From the NCBI GenBank assembly GCA_023653075.1, contig JAMNXQ010000019.1, positions 1 through 39,721 of the forward strand: a DNA stretch of 39,721 bases, read 5' to 3'. Under the pieces are notes generated by a model that did not search any database, was not told the origin of the DNA, and saw only the letters and a list, made by a program, of their open reading frames with translations. The position numbers were made by a program, and so were the translations under genes. Source of the stretch: Algoriphagus sp. (GTDB taxonomy: Bacteria > Bacteroidota > Bacteroidia > Cytophagales > Cyclobacteriaceae). Shown here piece by piece: positions 9,844 to 17,832 of the stretch (the stretch's first letter is position 1; each line of letters opens with the position of its first letter).

Positions 9844-10239
9844 TTATGCTCCAATAATCTGCTTTAACTTAGAAATTAACCCTTCCCATATCCCAGCGAG
9901 CTCTTCTACTGGGTAAAAATTGGATTGATCAATAACTTTCAAAAACAAGGAATGGGTAAGTTCTGCTTCATCCAACTTAAATTCTATAAAAGATCCCTTT
10001 CCAAGGCTGGGATTCTTTGGATCAAAAAAATCCCAGCGGATGTGAAGGTTTGCCTTCAAGGTGGTTTGCTTTGCAAAATGATCTTCTTGGTCAAAATTGA
10101 AAATGAAGGTTTTGTCTTCATTAATTCGAACCTCATCTGCAAACCATTCTTGCAATCCACTTGCAGTACTCAGATAGGCATAAACAATTTTTTTGGAAGC
10201 ATTTAATTGATAATCAGCAACAAATTGGTTTAAAGGCAT
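9844..10239 (-). CDS. START-like domain protein (SRPBCC superfamily)
   Basis: This 131-residue cytoplasmic protein has a helix-grip START/AHSA1-like fold judged by pattern: the opening helix region (VYAYLSTASGLQEWFADEV), charged beta-strands with RWDFFDPK in the middle, and a final amphipathic helix (ELAGIWEGLISKLKQIIGA). Such stand-alone START-like proteins are common in Bacteroidota and have no established ligand. The ATG at 10239 is preferred over a TTG six bases upstream. It ends 62 bp upstream of the LptF/G-type gene on the same strand; a role in envelope lipid handling is only a guess from that position. Confidence 0.75.
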   Translation of the reverse strand: MPLNQFVADYQLNASKKIVYAYLSTASGLQEWFADEVRINEDKTFIFNFDQEDHFAKQTTLKANLHIRWDFFDPKNPSLGKGSFIEFKLDEAELTHSLFLKVIDQSNFYPVEELAGIWEGLISKLKQIIGA

Positions 10240-10443
10240 AATCAAATGGGAAAAATCATAACTAATTCAATTCTAAAGTCCTTCTCAATTTGCATTTCAG
10301 CCAACAAGACCTCATATTTGCATTCCGTTTTGAAAGCCTATGGATCGCTTTAAGATCTAGGTAAGGTCAAAAAGAAGGAAAAAAGATGTTTTGGAAGATA
10401 ACCAATATTTCGAAACATCCCTAAAATCGAAAGGATAAAATTT

Positions 10444-10778
10444 GGCGAAGTAACTCAGTGGGTTGGCCTGCCCCGAAGAATTTCGGTGAGTGCAAGATTC
10501 CTAACCACCTAGTCGGACACGGGTTTCAACCCAAATAGTAAAAGAAAATTAAATGGTGAGGTAGCTCAGTTGGTTGGCTCGTCCCGAAGAATTTCGGGAA
10601 GCGCAGGATTCATATCCTCCGCGGCGGACACAGGTTCAACTCCAAAGAGTATATAGATTAAAAAATGGCGAGGTAGCTCAGTTGGTTGGCTCGTCCCGAA
10701 GAATTTCGGGGAGCGCAGGATTCATATCCTCCGCGGCGGACACGGGTTCAACTCCAAAGAGTATATAGATTAAAAAAT
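10444..10778 (+). repeat. Tandem array of three decayed tRNA-Met-like units (period 111-112 bp)
   Basis: Units start at 10444, 10555 and 10667, and the intact tRNA-Met starts at 10779, giving spacings of 111, 112 and 112 bp. Units 2 and 3 are nearly identical to each other. Each begins like the tRNA (GGCGAGGTAGCTCAGTTGGTT), then carries a 23-nt insertion containing the dyad CCCGAA-GAAT-TTCGGG. The units then rejoin the tRNA at GCGCAGGATTCATA and diverge from it in the T-arm and acceptor, ending in an AT-rich linker (ATATAGATTAAAAAAT). Unit 1 is the most degenerate and has lost the CAT anticodon. None can form a standard acceptor stem, so they are not counted as tRNA genes. Confidence 0.85.
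10555..10653 (+). pseudogene. tRNA-Met-like pseudogene, unit 2 of the array
   Basis: The 5' acceptor and D-stem match the intact tRNA (one G-to-A-type change early in the acceptor). The hairpin insertion then interrupts the D-arm, CAT remains in the anticodon-like position, and the 3' third is replaced by CCGCGGCGGACACAGGTTCAACTCC. The T-arm lacks a pairing 3' strand and there is no matching acceptor 3' strand. Unit 3 (from 10667) is the same to within a few bases. Confidence 0.6.
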
Positions 10779-10852
10779 GGCGAGGTAGCTCAGTTGGTTA
10801 GAGCGCAGGATTCATAACCCTGAGGTCGGGAGTTCAAATCTCCCTCTCGCTA
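10779..10852 (+). tRNA. tRNA-Met (anticodon CAT)
   Basis: This is a complete 74-nt cloverleaf. The acceptor is GGCGAGG paired with TCTCGCT (G-U at both ends), D-stem GCTC/GAGC with loop AGTTGGTTA, anticodon loop TTCATAA with CAT at 10813-10815, variable loop AGGTC, T-arm GGGAG-TTCAAAT-CTCCC and discriminator A. CCA is not encoded. It lacks the three G-C pairs and the C1-A72 mismatch expected of initiator tRNA, so elongator Met is more likely; a lysidine-modified Ile tRNA cannot be excluded. The innermost anticodon-stem pair is an A-C mismatch. A terminator follows directly. Confidence 0.9.
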
Positions 10853-10856
10853 CTTA

Positions 10857-10885
10857 AAGGTCTTTCGTAAGAAAGGCCTTTTTTT
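10857..10885 (+). terminator. Intrinsic terminator after tRNA-Met
   Basis: The stem AAGGTCTTTC (10857-10866), GTAA loop and GAAAGGCCTT (10871-10880) has ten pairs including one G-U, followed by a run of Ts, four bases after the tRNA. Confidence 0.85.
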
Positions 10886-11018
10886 ATGCCATTTAGGCGA
10901 AGGATTCACCTTATGCTTGTAATCCCCTACTTCAGTCTCCCATTCATGACACAAAAGTCAATTTGCAATTATTTCTTTCTTTTTGTATATTATACTTTAC
11001 ATTGTGCGTTGTATTATT

Positions 11019-11026
11019 TACCTTTG
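11019..11026 (+). promoter_or_regulatory. Possible -7 promoter motif upstream of the membrane-protein/XRE pair
   Basis: This is TACCTTTG, matching TAnnTTTG, ending 11 bp before the ATG at 11038. The -33 element is not convincing, and the leader would be very short. Confidence 0.25.
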
Positions 11027-11037
11027 ATAAAAAAACT

Positions 11038-11514
11038 ATGAAAACGAGACAACTCCTTTTATCGCATTCCTTCAAAAGGTTAGGATGGTGGGTATTCATT
11101 CCTTCACTTATCTTGGGTTTATATTTCATGATTGCTTCGGAGCTACCCTTTAATCCAACAATAAGGACGTTCGGCCTTTTTGGTAATGAATTACTTTCTA
11201 AATCACAACCTCCATTAAGATTTGGCGAAATCGAACTCCTCCCAAATTTGATTATCCTCTCGCTAGTGATTGGCGGATTACTAATCATGTTTTCTAAACA
11301 GAAAAAAGAAGATGAATTCATCAATCACATTCGACTGGTGTCGATGCAGTTTTCTGTTTTCATAAACTATTCCCTACTCTTTTTTTGTAGTGTGTTTATC
11401 CATGGCATTCCTTTTCTCCATGTGATGATTTACAATCTATTTACAGTGATGCTGATTTACATTCTTCGGTTTCATTTTTTGATTTATAAAAACTCCCAGA
11501 ATTCCAATGAATAA
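11038..11514 (+). CDS. Small four-helix membrane protein of unknown function
   Basis: I do not recognise a named family. The ATG at 11038 gives 158 residues with about four hydrophobic segments (WWVFIPSLILGLYFMIA; LLPNLIILSLVIGGLLIMF; FSVFINYSLLFFCSVFI; IYNLFTVMLIYILRFHFLIY) and a charged cytoplasmic-type loop KKEDEFINHIRLVSM between helices 2 and 3. It overlaps the following XRE regulator by 8 bp, so the two are translationally coupled. Small multi-helix proteins paired with a short XRE regulator are common in Bacteroidota and Firmicutes. The gene is AT-rich compared with its housekeeping neighbours. Confidence 0.75.
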   Translation: MKTRQLLLSHSFKRLGWWVFIPSLILGLYFMIASELPFNPTIRTFGLFGNELLSKSQPPLRFGEIELLPNLIILSLVIGGLLIMFSKQKKEDEFINHIRLVSMQFSVFINYSLLFFCSVFIHGIPFLHVMIYNLFTVMLIYILRFHFLIYKNSQNSNE

Positions 11515-11707
11515 CAGGATCAAAATTGAACGAGCGATTCATAACCTGACCCAGGAACAATTAGCCGTCCTGGTTTCTGTTACTAGGCAGACAATCAATG
11601 CAATAGAATTGAAAAAATTTGTTCCATCAACCGTCTTGGCATTGAAGATCTGTAAAGTGTTCAACAGGACTGTTGAAGAGGTATTTAGTCTAGAAGAGGA
11701 GGACTAA
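11507..11707 (+). CDS. Short XRE-family (Cro/CI-type) transcriptional regulator
   Basis: This 66-residue protein consists almost only of a helix-turn-helix domain: RIKIERAIHNLTQEQLAVLV, then the recognition region SVTRQTINAIELKKFVPS, then LALKICKVFNRTVEEVFSLEEED. That ending is typical of the YozG/compact XRE group. It is presumably an autoregulator or a regulator of the overlapping membrane-protein gene. There is no dimerisation or effector domain. It lies between the tRNA-Met locus and the rplT operon, convergent to rplT. Confidence 0.88.
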   Translation: MNNRIKIERAIHNLTQEQLAVLVSVTRQTINAIELKKFVPSTVLALKICKVFNRTVEEVFSLEEED

Positions 11708-11758
11708 TTGCGATAAATTTTCAAATTATTCGCTCCTGAAACTCATTAGATAGCACAT

Positions 11759-11783
11759 AAAAAAAACCTCCCTATTCGGGAGG
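11759..11783 (-). terminator. Intrinsic terminator of the thrS-infC-rpmI-rplT operon
   Basis: On the minus strand the stem CCTCCC/GGGAGG with a five-base loop is followed by eight Ts, about 28 bp beyond the rplT stop. The opposite strand has no good T-tract, so it probably serves rplT only. Confidence 0.85.
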
Positions 11784-11810
11784 CTTTCGTAATATAAGGC
11801 AGTGCCGGCC

Positions 11811-12155
11811 TTATTTTACTCTTTCAACTACAGCTTTGAATGCTTCAGGATGGTTCATTGCCAAGTCAGCCAAAACCTTACGGTTTAATTCGATTTCTGC
11901 TTTCTTCAACAATCCCATCAATTGAGAATAAGATACTCCATGAGCTCTCGCTCCTGCATTGATACGTTGAATCCACAAAGCTCTAAATTCTCTTTTCTTC
12001 GCTTTACGGTCTCTGTATGCATACTGAAGACCTTTCTCGTACTTGTTTTTGGCTACAGTCCACACGTTTTTACCTCTTCCGAAGTAACCTCTAGTGGCCT
12101 TTAATACCTTCTTTCTTCTTGCTCTTGACGCTACCGCGTTTACTGATCTAGGCAT
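11811..12155 (-). CDS. rplT: 50S ribosomal protein L20
   Basis: This 114-residue protein binds 23S rRNA and is needed for large-subunit assembly. The basic N-terminal extension ([32 protein letters not shown]) and the globular part ([21 protein letters not shown]) are standard. It is the last gene of the thrS-infC-rpmI-rplT cluster. A 100-bp spacer separates it from rpmI. In other bacteria L20 represses this operon through an mRNA pseudoknot, but no such structure was identified here. Confidence 0.97.
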   Translation of the reverse strand: MPRSVNAVASRARRKKVLKATRGYFGRGKNVWTVAKNKYEKGLQYAYRDRKAKKREFRALWIQRINAGARAHGVSYSQLMGLLKKAEIELNRKVLADLAMNHPEAFKAVVERVK

Positions 12156-12255
12156 AGTGTTGTGTTTTTTGACTCGTGGTGTCCCAATTTAGGAGCTTAG
12201 TGACCAACGTATCTGGTGAATGAATAAACCTTGTAATCTAAGACAATTCTGAAAA

Positions 12256-12450
12256 TCAGATTCTCAACATGTCTCGTACTCTACCTTCATCGGAAGTGTG
12301 TACCAAACCAGCTTTGGTTAGGTTGTGCTTACGCTTGGTGGATTTTTTCGTCAGGATGTGGCTCTTGAAAGCATGCTTCCTTTTGATTTTGCCGGTACCG
12401 GTGAGGGTAAACCGCTTTTTTGCACTGGATTTGGTTTTTACTTTTGGCAT
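12256..12450 (-). CDS. rpmI: 50S ribosomal protein L35
   Basis: This is a 64-residue basic ribosomal protein with the characteristic start [20 protein letters not shown], the central [22 protein letters not shown] and a short acidic C-terminal end. It lies 24 bp downstream of infC in the conserved order infC-rpmI-rplT. Confidence 0.96.
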   Translation of the reverse strand: MPKVKTKSSAKKRFTLTGTGKIKRKHAFKSHILTKKSTKRKHNLTKAGLVHTSDEGRVRDMLRI

Positions 12451-12474
12451 TTTGCTGTATTTATTTGGTTGAAA

Positions 12475-13029
12475 TCACTTTTTTCCCGGCTTAGGGGCAA
12501 TGAAAATATTCATACGCTTACCCTCCAATCTTGGCATCTGCTCCACCACACCTACATCTTCCAAAGCCTGAGCAAATTTTAAAAGCAACATTTCTCCGCG
12601 TTCCTTGAAAACAATACTACGTCCTACAAAGTGCACGTATGCTTTTACCTTGGCTCCTTCTTTAAGGAAACTGATGGCGTGCTTCAACTTGAAATTGAAA
12701 TCATGGTCATCCGTATTGGGTCCAAACCGAATTTCTTTTAAAACAACTTTCGCTGCATTAGCCTTAATCTCCTTCTGCTTCTTTTTCTGCTCGTATTTAA
12801 ACTTCGCATAATCAATGATCTTACAAACCGGAGGGTCAGCATTTGGAGAAATCTCTACCAAGTCCAGTTCGTTCTCCTGAGCAAGCTGAATGGCTTTTTC
12901 TGTTAGAAGAACGGCATTCCCTCCCTCTACAAAATCACCCACTACACGCACCTCACGTACTCTGATCTTATGATTGATCTTGTAAGGTTCTTCCTGTCTA
13001 CCCCTTGGCTGCTGTGGTCTTTGATTCAA
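12475..13029 (-). CDS. infC: Translation initiation factor IF-3
   Basis: IF-3 binds the 30S subunit and controls initiator tRNA and start-codon choice. The N-domain ([20 protein letters not shown] ... [21 protein letters not shown]) and C-domain ([20 protein letters not shown] ... [15 protein letters not shown]) are complete. There is no ATG or GTG upstream of the conserved core. The in-frame candidates are TTG at 13065, ATT at 13056 and TTG at 13029, with a stop at 13075-13077. I list 13029 because a promoter-like motif overlaps 13063-13070, but 13056 (ATT, the codon used by E. coli infC) or 13065 are possible. Confidence 0.9.
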   Translation of the reverse strand: MNQRPQQPRGRQEEPYKINHKIRVREVRVVGDFVEGGNAVLLTEKAIQLAQENELDLVEISPNADPPVCKIIDYAKFKYEQKKKQKEIKANAAKVVLKEIRFGPNTDDHDFNFKLKHAISFLKEGAKVKAYVHFVGRSIVFKERGEMLLLKFAQALEDVGVVEQMPRLEGKRMNIFIAPKPGKK

Positions 13030-13062
13030 GTTAGCTTTGTTTGTTTTAAATAAAATTGCCTG

Positions 13063-13070
13063 CAAATATC
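13063..13070 (-). promoter_or_regulatory. Possible internal promoter (-7 motif) for infC
   Basis: The minus strand reads GATATTTG followed by CAGG, one base off TAnnTTTG. A T-rich -33-like run (TTTTT) lies about 19 bp upstream. A transcript from here would start inside the longest infC frame, favouring the downstream start codons. Confidence 0.3.
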
Positions 13071-13111
13071 GGAATTATTTCGAATTCTAAAAATAGAATC
13101 CCATTTCTAAC

Positions 13112-15061
13112 CTATTCTTTGGCCAATGATTCAGAAATAATGCCCTGAAAATAACTTATAAATTCAGCTGGACTGAATACTCCCAGGTCTCCTTGCCCGT
13201 GTTTTCGAACTGCCACCTTTCCTTCTTCTTGCTCTTTCTCCCCAACTATCAACATAAAAGGCACTTTTTTCACTTCGGAATCTCGAATCTTCCGTCCAAT
13301 TTTTTCATCCCGATTGTCAATTGTACCCGTAATCCCAGCCTCATCCAAGATCCCCTTCAACTCTTCTGCATAGGAACTAAATTTTTCGGAAATAGGTAAA
13401 ATATTGATTTGCTCTGGAGCAAGCCACAAGGGAAAATCTCCAGCACAGTGCTCGATGAGGACTGCTACAAAACGCTCCAAAGAACCAAATGGTGCTCTGT
13501 GAATCATCACAGGACGGTGCTTTTGATTGTCAGACCCAATATACTCCAATTGGAAGCGATCTGGTAGCTGGTAATCCACCTGAATTGTTCCCAACTGCCA
13601 CTTTCTACCCAAGGCATCCTTCACCATGAAGTCCAGTTTCGGGCCATAAAAGGCTGCCTCACCCAACTCGGTCACGGTTTCCAATCCCTTTTCTGCAGAA
13701 GCTTCTATGATGGCCGCTTCTGCCTTATCCCAAGCCTCATCCGAACCGATGTACTTCTGCTTGTTTTCTGGGTCTCGCAAGGAAATCTGAGCAGTATACT
13801 CACTGAATCCTAGAGCTTTGAACACATACAAGACCAAGTCAATCACCTTGATAAATTCCTCTTTCACTTGATCCGGACGGCAGAAGATATGCGCATCATC
13901 TTGAGTAAAACCACGAACGCGTGTTAACCCATGCAACTCTCCACTTTGCTCGTAGCGGTACACCGTGCCAAACTCTGCATAACGAATTGGTAAATCCTTG
14001 TATGATCTCGGCTTGTACTTGTAAATCTCGCAGTGGTGCGGGCAATTCATCGGCTTCAACAAAAAAGACTCACCTTCATGAGGCGTAGTAATGGGTTGAA
14101 AGGAGTCTTTGCCGTATTTCTCGTAATGTCCTGAGGTTTCGTACAAAGCCTTGTGACCAATATGTGGGGTAGTGACCTGCTGGTAGCCCGATTTATCCTG
14201 GGCTTTTTTCATAAATCCTACCAAGCGCTCACGCAATAAGGTTCCCTTAGGCAACCATAGTGGAAGTCCCATACCTACCTTTTCAGAAAAAGTAAATAAC
14301 TCCAATTCACGACCCAATTTCCGGTGATCACGCTTTTTAGCCTCTTCCAATAGAGTCAAGTAATCTTTCAACTCCTGAGCCTTCGGGAAAGTCACCCCAT
14401 AGATACGGGTCAGCATCTTGCGCTTCTCATCCCCTCTCCAATAGGCTCCTGCAATATTGGTAAGCTTTACCGCTTTGATAAACCCAGTATTCGGAATGTG
14501 TGGTCCACGGCAGAGGTCTATAAAGTTACCCTGCTCGTAAAAGGTAATCGTACCGTCTTCCAAGCCCTCCAAAAGATCAAGCTTGTACTCGTCTCCCTTC
14601 TGTTGGAAATAGCTTACCGCATCTTTTTTGGAAATTTCCTTGCGGATATAGTTTGACTTGAATCTACCTAACTCAAGCATTTTGTTTTCAATTTTTTCTA
14701 GCTCCTCCCCATCCAACTTGTGGTCACCAAAGTCCACATCGTAGTAAAATCCGGTTTCAATGGATGGACCTATGCCCAACTTCACACCTGGATACAAGGC
14801 TTCCAGCGCTTCTGCCATCAAGTGTGCGGAGGAGTGCCAAAAGGTACTCTTGCCTTCGGAATCATTCCAGGTAAGCAACTGCAAACTTGAATCTTCGGTA
14901 ATGGAGCGGGTGGCATCCCAAACCTGTCCGTTTATTTTGGCGGCAAGAACATTCCGAGCCAAACCCTCGCTGATACTTGCAGCAATCTGTAGTCCGGTAA
15001 TGCCTTGATCATAGTTCCTTACCGAACCATCGGGAAGGGTAATCTGAATTTGTTTGGTCAT
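13112..15061 (-). CDS. thrS: Threonine-tRNA ligase
   Basis: This class II aminoacyl-tRNA synthetase charges tRNA-Thr. At 649 residues it is full length: an N-terminal TGS domain ([14 protein letters not shown]), the editing domain with the [10 protein letters not shown] motif, the catalytic core with the zinc-binding Cys in [12 protein letters not shown], motif 2 ([15 protein letters not shown]), motif 3 ([11 protein letters not shown]), and a C-terminal anticodon-binding domain. It is first in the thrS-infC-rpmI-rplT operon. Its short upstream region contains a 9-bp inverted repeat. Confidence 0.97.
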   Translation of the reverse strand: MTKQIQITLPDGSVRNYDQGITGLQIAASISEGLARNVLAAKINGQVWDATRSITEDSSLQLLTWNDSEGKSTFWHSSAHLMAEALEALYPGVKLGIGPSIETGFYYDVDFGDHKLDGEELEKIENKMLELGRFKSNYIRKEISKKDAVSYFQQKGDEYKLDLLEGLEDGTITFYEQGNFIDLCRGPHIPNTGFIKAVKLTNIAGAYWRGDEKRKMLTRIYGVTFPKAQELKDYLTLLEEAKKRDHRKLGRELELFTFSEKVGMGLPLWLPKGTLLRERLVGFMKKAQDKSGYQQVTTPHIGHKALYETSGHYEKYGKDSFQPITTPHEGESFLLKPMNCPHHCEIYKYKPRSYKDLPIRYAEFGTVYRYEQSGELHGLTRVRGFTQDDAHIFCRPDQVKEEFIKVIDLVLYVFKALGFSEYTAQISLRDPENKQKYIGSDEAWDKAEAAIIEASAEKGLETVTELGEAAFYGPKLDFMVKDALGRKWQLGTIQVDYQLPDRFQLEYIGSDNQKHRPVMIHRAPFGSLERFVAVLIEHCAGDFPLWLAPEQINILPISEKFSSYAEELKGILDEAGITGTIDNRDEKIGRKIRDSEVKKVPFMLIVGEKEQEEGKVAVRKHGQGDLGVFSPAEFISYFQGIISESLAKE

Positions 15062-15086
15062 CGTGTTATTTTTACTGCCTTTACAA

Positions 15087-15127
15087 ACAGGCTTTGGATT
15101 AAGCTACAAATATGCACAAAAGCCTGT
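15087..15127 (-). promoter_or_regulatory. Inverted repeat in the thrS upstream region
   Basis: ACAGGCTTT at 15087-15095 and AAAGCCTGT at 15119-15127 form a perfect 9-bp inverted repeat with a 23-bp spacer, 25 bp upstream of the thrS ATG. No T-tract follows, so it is not a good terminator for the upstream gene. It could be a leader hairpin or a protein site. The spacer also contains CATATTTG on the minus strand, close to a -7 motif. Confidence 0.45.
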
Positions 15128-15166
15128 CCTTATGGAAAAAATTGAGATGTAAAGGAGGAAAGAATC

Positions 15167-17644
15167 TTATAAAATTACCTGAGCACTGACTTTAATGTGG
15201 AACGATCTAGCTTCTGGCATATCCAAATAAGTCATGCGATGAAAGAAATCCAAGCGGAAAAACCGAAAGATGTTTTCAATTCCGTAGCCCAACTCCACGT
15301 AAGGAACCTTGGGATCCAATCGGCCAAAGGAATCTAAAATCCTGCCATCTGGTGCGTTTTGTGGTAAATTCAAGAGATTTTGGTCTCGCACTGACCCCAT
15401 CAACACGTTCGCATTGCCCACCATTCTCCACTTCAATTTCTTCACTAAAGGGATGGAATTGAAAAGGAAACCTTCAAAGGATTGTCGGTAGCGAAGACTT
15501 ACAAATCGATCAGAAGCAAACTCGTTGAAGTTCATCGTATTGAATGCAGCAGTGGTGTAAAACAAAGTTTCATTACCCAAATGATTCTTCAACAGGGGAT
15601 AAGGTACCTCTCCCCAGATTTTCCCGGCATCTATTTCGTAGCGACCTACTCCCAACAGACCCAAATTGATGCGGTGATAGACGTAAAAATTAAGTTTGGT
15701 GTAATCCAAGGATGATCCTAAGCTAGGAATGCCTTTCGTGTAATTCAATTCCACAATGGGCCATTTGATCGATCCTAGGGAGGCCCGAGTATTGTCATTG
15801 ATCAAGATGATTTCATCACGACCGTAACGAATTCCTACTCGGATTTCTGTGGCTTGGAAACTGGTTTTTAAAACCTTAGAACCCTGTTCATAAGAGTAAA
15901 AATCAAAAAGTGGATCAAATTGACTCTTGTTCAAACTCGAGGTTAACAAGAAACCTTTAAAGAATTCCCGCTGGAAAGTGATCCGCTGGTTGGTCGAAAC
16001 AAAAGGTCGACGCAGAGTTCCAAAACGGCTAGCGGCAAGAAAAATCGAATTCCCTTCCAGATTTTCCATTTCCAAGCCCACCTGATCCAGTTCACGCCCT
16101 ACTCGGACTCCCAGTGTGGTCCAATGCCTTCTCGAAAGAATCAAGGTCGAGGCAAATTTGTATTTCCAACGTTGATCTTTTGTCCCATAGGCTCCATATC
16201 CTTCCACTTGGAATCGATTGGAAAAGGAATAATTGGTGCGTAAACCAAAACCAAACCGAAGGCCTTCCACATTGTTATAGTTTCCAAACTCGGTCCAAGG
16301 ACCCAAATCCAATTTCTTCACTGGCAAGTATCCAGTTGCAAAAAACTTAAGCGATTCTGAGTAGAAGCGGATAATTGGAATTTTCTTTAGTGTATCTACC
16401 ATTTGCAAGACTGCCAATTCCTCCTCGCTCAATGGGTCTGGACGTCGATCTTTCCAATAATTAGAAGAAACTTGATTGAAATCAGGTTTCAAAACCACCG
16501 CTTGATCAAAAAAGGAGGTTTCCAGAGGCTGGTTGACCACAATGCTATCTGTGGCGGTATAAAACTTAGCCAATAGCCCTGCTGAATTATCCGTCAATTG
16601 GCCTATTTTAAGCAATACTCGTGTTTTGGAGGGCATCAAGGCTCCAGCAGTCGTAGCAACCAGTTCTTGTTGGATTTTGATTCGCTCAACAAAGTTCAGA
16701 TTGGCTGCTTTGGGGATGGTCAGATCGACCTGCTTCAGTGAATAATCTGCCTTTTTGATCCAAATCGTCCCCGTGAAGGCAAGGTCTTGCTCTCGACGAG
16801 GATACACCTGGAGTTTGTAGCAACTATCCTGCCCCACCATCACGTCTTCTAGCAAATCGTAATCGTAATAGGTCCTCCATCCATCAGCAATGGGCGAAAT
16901 AAAGTCCTTATTCAGGATTTGAAGCCAATTTTTATAAAAGTTGTACTCCTGAAAAACTGACCCAGTGATCTGAGAGGTGGTGGAACCATCCGTAATCCCT
17001 ACTCCTGTTACTTTGGTTTTTTCAATAACTTCTTTTCGCAATTCTGGATTGTTGCGGTAGTAAAAGGAAGAGACTGTTTCTGAAAAAAATACGGGTAGGA
17101 TCTTCTCCCCTTCCTCGTTGGTCAGTTGTCGGATACTATCCAAAACCGCAGTCACCGAGCGTACGGACTTCCGCTGATTAAACTCCTCGGAAAGGTTATC
17201 AATGTCAATCTCTATTTTGGTGTAGTTTTTCGTTTGGTAGGCGTCAAGTTTTCGCTTGTCGTATTCCTCTCGCTTGGCTACCGCCTGCCTAATCACTTCA
17301 AAAGCAGGATTTTCGCCCGCTTCAAACACGAAGGTTCCCAACTCGAATGATACTGGCCAGAGTTGAAAATTGAGCGTTTGTTCGGAAGTTTTAGCCAAAA
17401 TCTTGGATTGTGTCGTATAACCAAGGTAGCTGACGCTTAGACTATCTCCGATGGAACTTGCCTTCAACAAGTAATTGCCCTCAAAATCCGTGGTAGTTCC
17501 GGAAGTTTTTCCTTTTAAGAATACGCTTGCAAAAGCAATGGGATCACCTGTTTCCGCATCTGTCACTTTCCCCTTGAGGGTATATTGACCAAAAGAAACC
17601 GTTGCAGTGAGTAAAAAGAGTCCAAGTAATAAATACCGAAGCAT
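15167..17644 (-). CDS. Outer-membrane DUF5686 and carboxypeptidase-regulatory-like domain protein
   Basis: This is an 825-residue exported protein. The ATG at 17644 gives a signal peptide (MLRYLLLGLFLLTATVSFG). It is followed by a carboxypeptidase-D regulatory-like domain (YTLKGKVTDAETGDPIAFAS ... TTDFEGNYLL) over about residues 20-105, the same fold found at the start of SusC-type receptors. The rest matches the DUF5686 pattern, ending in a series of alternating beta strands suggesting an outer-membrane barrel (for example SLRYRQSFEGFLFNSIPL and the C-terminal FHIKVSAQVIL). No TonB plug is seen, so it is not called a receptor. Its function is unknown. Confidence 0.82.
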   Translation of the reverse strand: MLRYLLLGLFLLTATVSFGQYTLKGKVTDAETGDPIAFASVFLKGKTSGTTTDFEGNYLLKASSIGDSLSVSYLGYTTQSKILAKTSEQTLNFQLWPVSFELGTFVFEAGENPAFEVIRQAVAKREEYDKRKLDAYQTKNYTKIEIDIDNLSEEFNQRKSVRSVTAVLDSIRQLTNEEGEKILPVFFSETVSSFYYRNNPELRKEVIEKTKVTGVGITDGSTTSQITGSVFQEYNFYKNWLQILNKDFISPIADGWRTYYDYDLLEDVMVGQDSCYKLQVYPRREQDLAFTGTIWIKKADYSLKQVDLTIPKAANLNFVERIKIQQELVATTAGALMPSKTRVLLKIGQLTDNSAGLLAKFYTATDSIVVNQPLETSFFDQAVVLKPDFNQVSSNYWKDRRPDPLSEEELAVLQMVDTLKKIPIIRFYSESLKFFATGYLPVKKLDLGPWTEFGNYNNVEGLRFGFGLRTNYSFSNRFQVEGYGAYGTKDQRWKYKFASTLILSRRHWTTLGVRVGRELDQVGLEMENLEGNSIFLAASRFGTLRRPFVSTNQRITFQREFFKGFLLTSSLNKSQFDPLFDFYSYEQGSKVLKTSFQATEIRVGIRYGRDEIILINDNTRASLGSIKWPIVELNYTKGIPSLGSSLDYTKLNFYVYHRINLGLLGVGRYEIDAGKIWGEVPYPLLKNHLGNETLFYTTAAFNTMNFNEFASDRFVSLRYRQSFEGFLFNSIPLVKKLKWRMVGNANVLMGSVRDQNLLNLPQNAPDGRILDSFGRLDPKVPYVELGYGIENIFRFFRLDFFHRMTYLDMPEARSFHIKVSAQVIL

Positions 17645-17676
17645 GAGCGGAATTACTAATCCATAAATTGAGGATG

Positions 17677-17684
17677 CAAAGTTA
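17677..17684 (-). promoter_or_regulatory. Possible -7 promoter motif for the DUF5686 gene
   Basis: The minus strand reads TAACTTTG (TAnnTTTG) followed by CATCC, 32 bp upstream of the ATG at 17644. The -33 element is unclear. Confidence 0.3.
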
Positions 17685-17806
17685 GGAGATATTTTCAAGC
17701 TGCTCCTTTTAAGTTCAAACCAAGTTGTCCTTTCGATTCTAGACTGATTTTTGAATGGTAAAGTTCAAAAAGTCAACTCAAATGCATCAACTATTTACTC
17801 AAAACC

Positions 17807-17814
17807 TATATTTG
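17807..17814 (+). promoter_or_regulatory. Possible -7 promoter motif for lhgO
   Basis: TATATTTG matches TAnnTTTG, 18 bp upstream of the lhgO ATG. No clear TTTG at -33 was found. Confidence 0.35.
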
Positions 17815-17832
17815 CTCCAAAGATTTTGACAG

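Noticed and set aside
10574-10768. A 64-residue open frame across the tRNA-like units
   Set aside because: It reads the repeat units themselves, and its internal repetition (two near-identical peptide segments) follows from the 112-bp DNA repeat. It has no start signal or protein family.
10444-10852. Regular repeats that could suggest a CRISPR array
   Set aside because: The repeats are whole 112-bp units homologous to a tRNA with no variable spacers, and no cas genes are present.
11019-11707. Genomic island integrated at the tRNA-Met gene
   Set aside because: No integrase and no duplicate of the tRNA 3' end are visible between the tRNA and rplT.
15167-17644. SusC/TonB-dependent receptor
   Set aside because: The N-terminal carboxypeptidase-regulatory domain is shared with SusC, but no plug domain follows and the remainder fits DUF5686.
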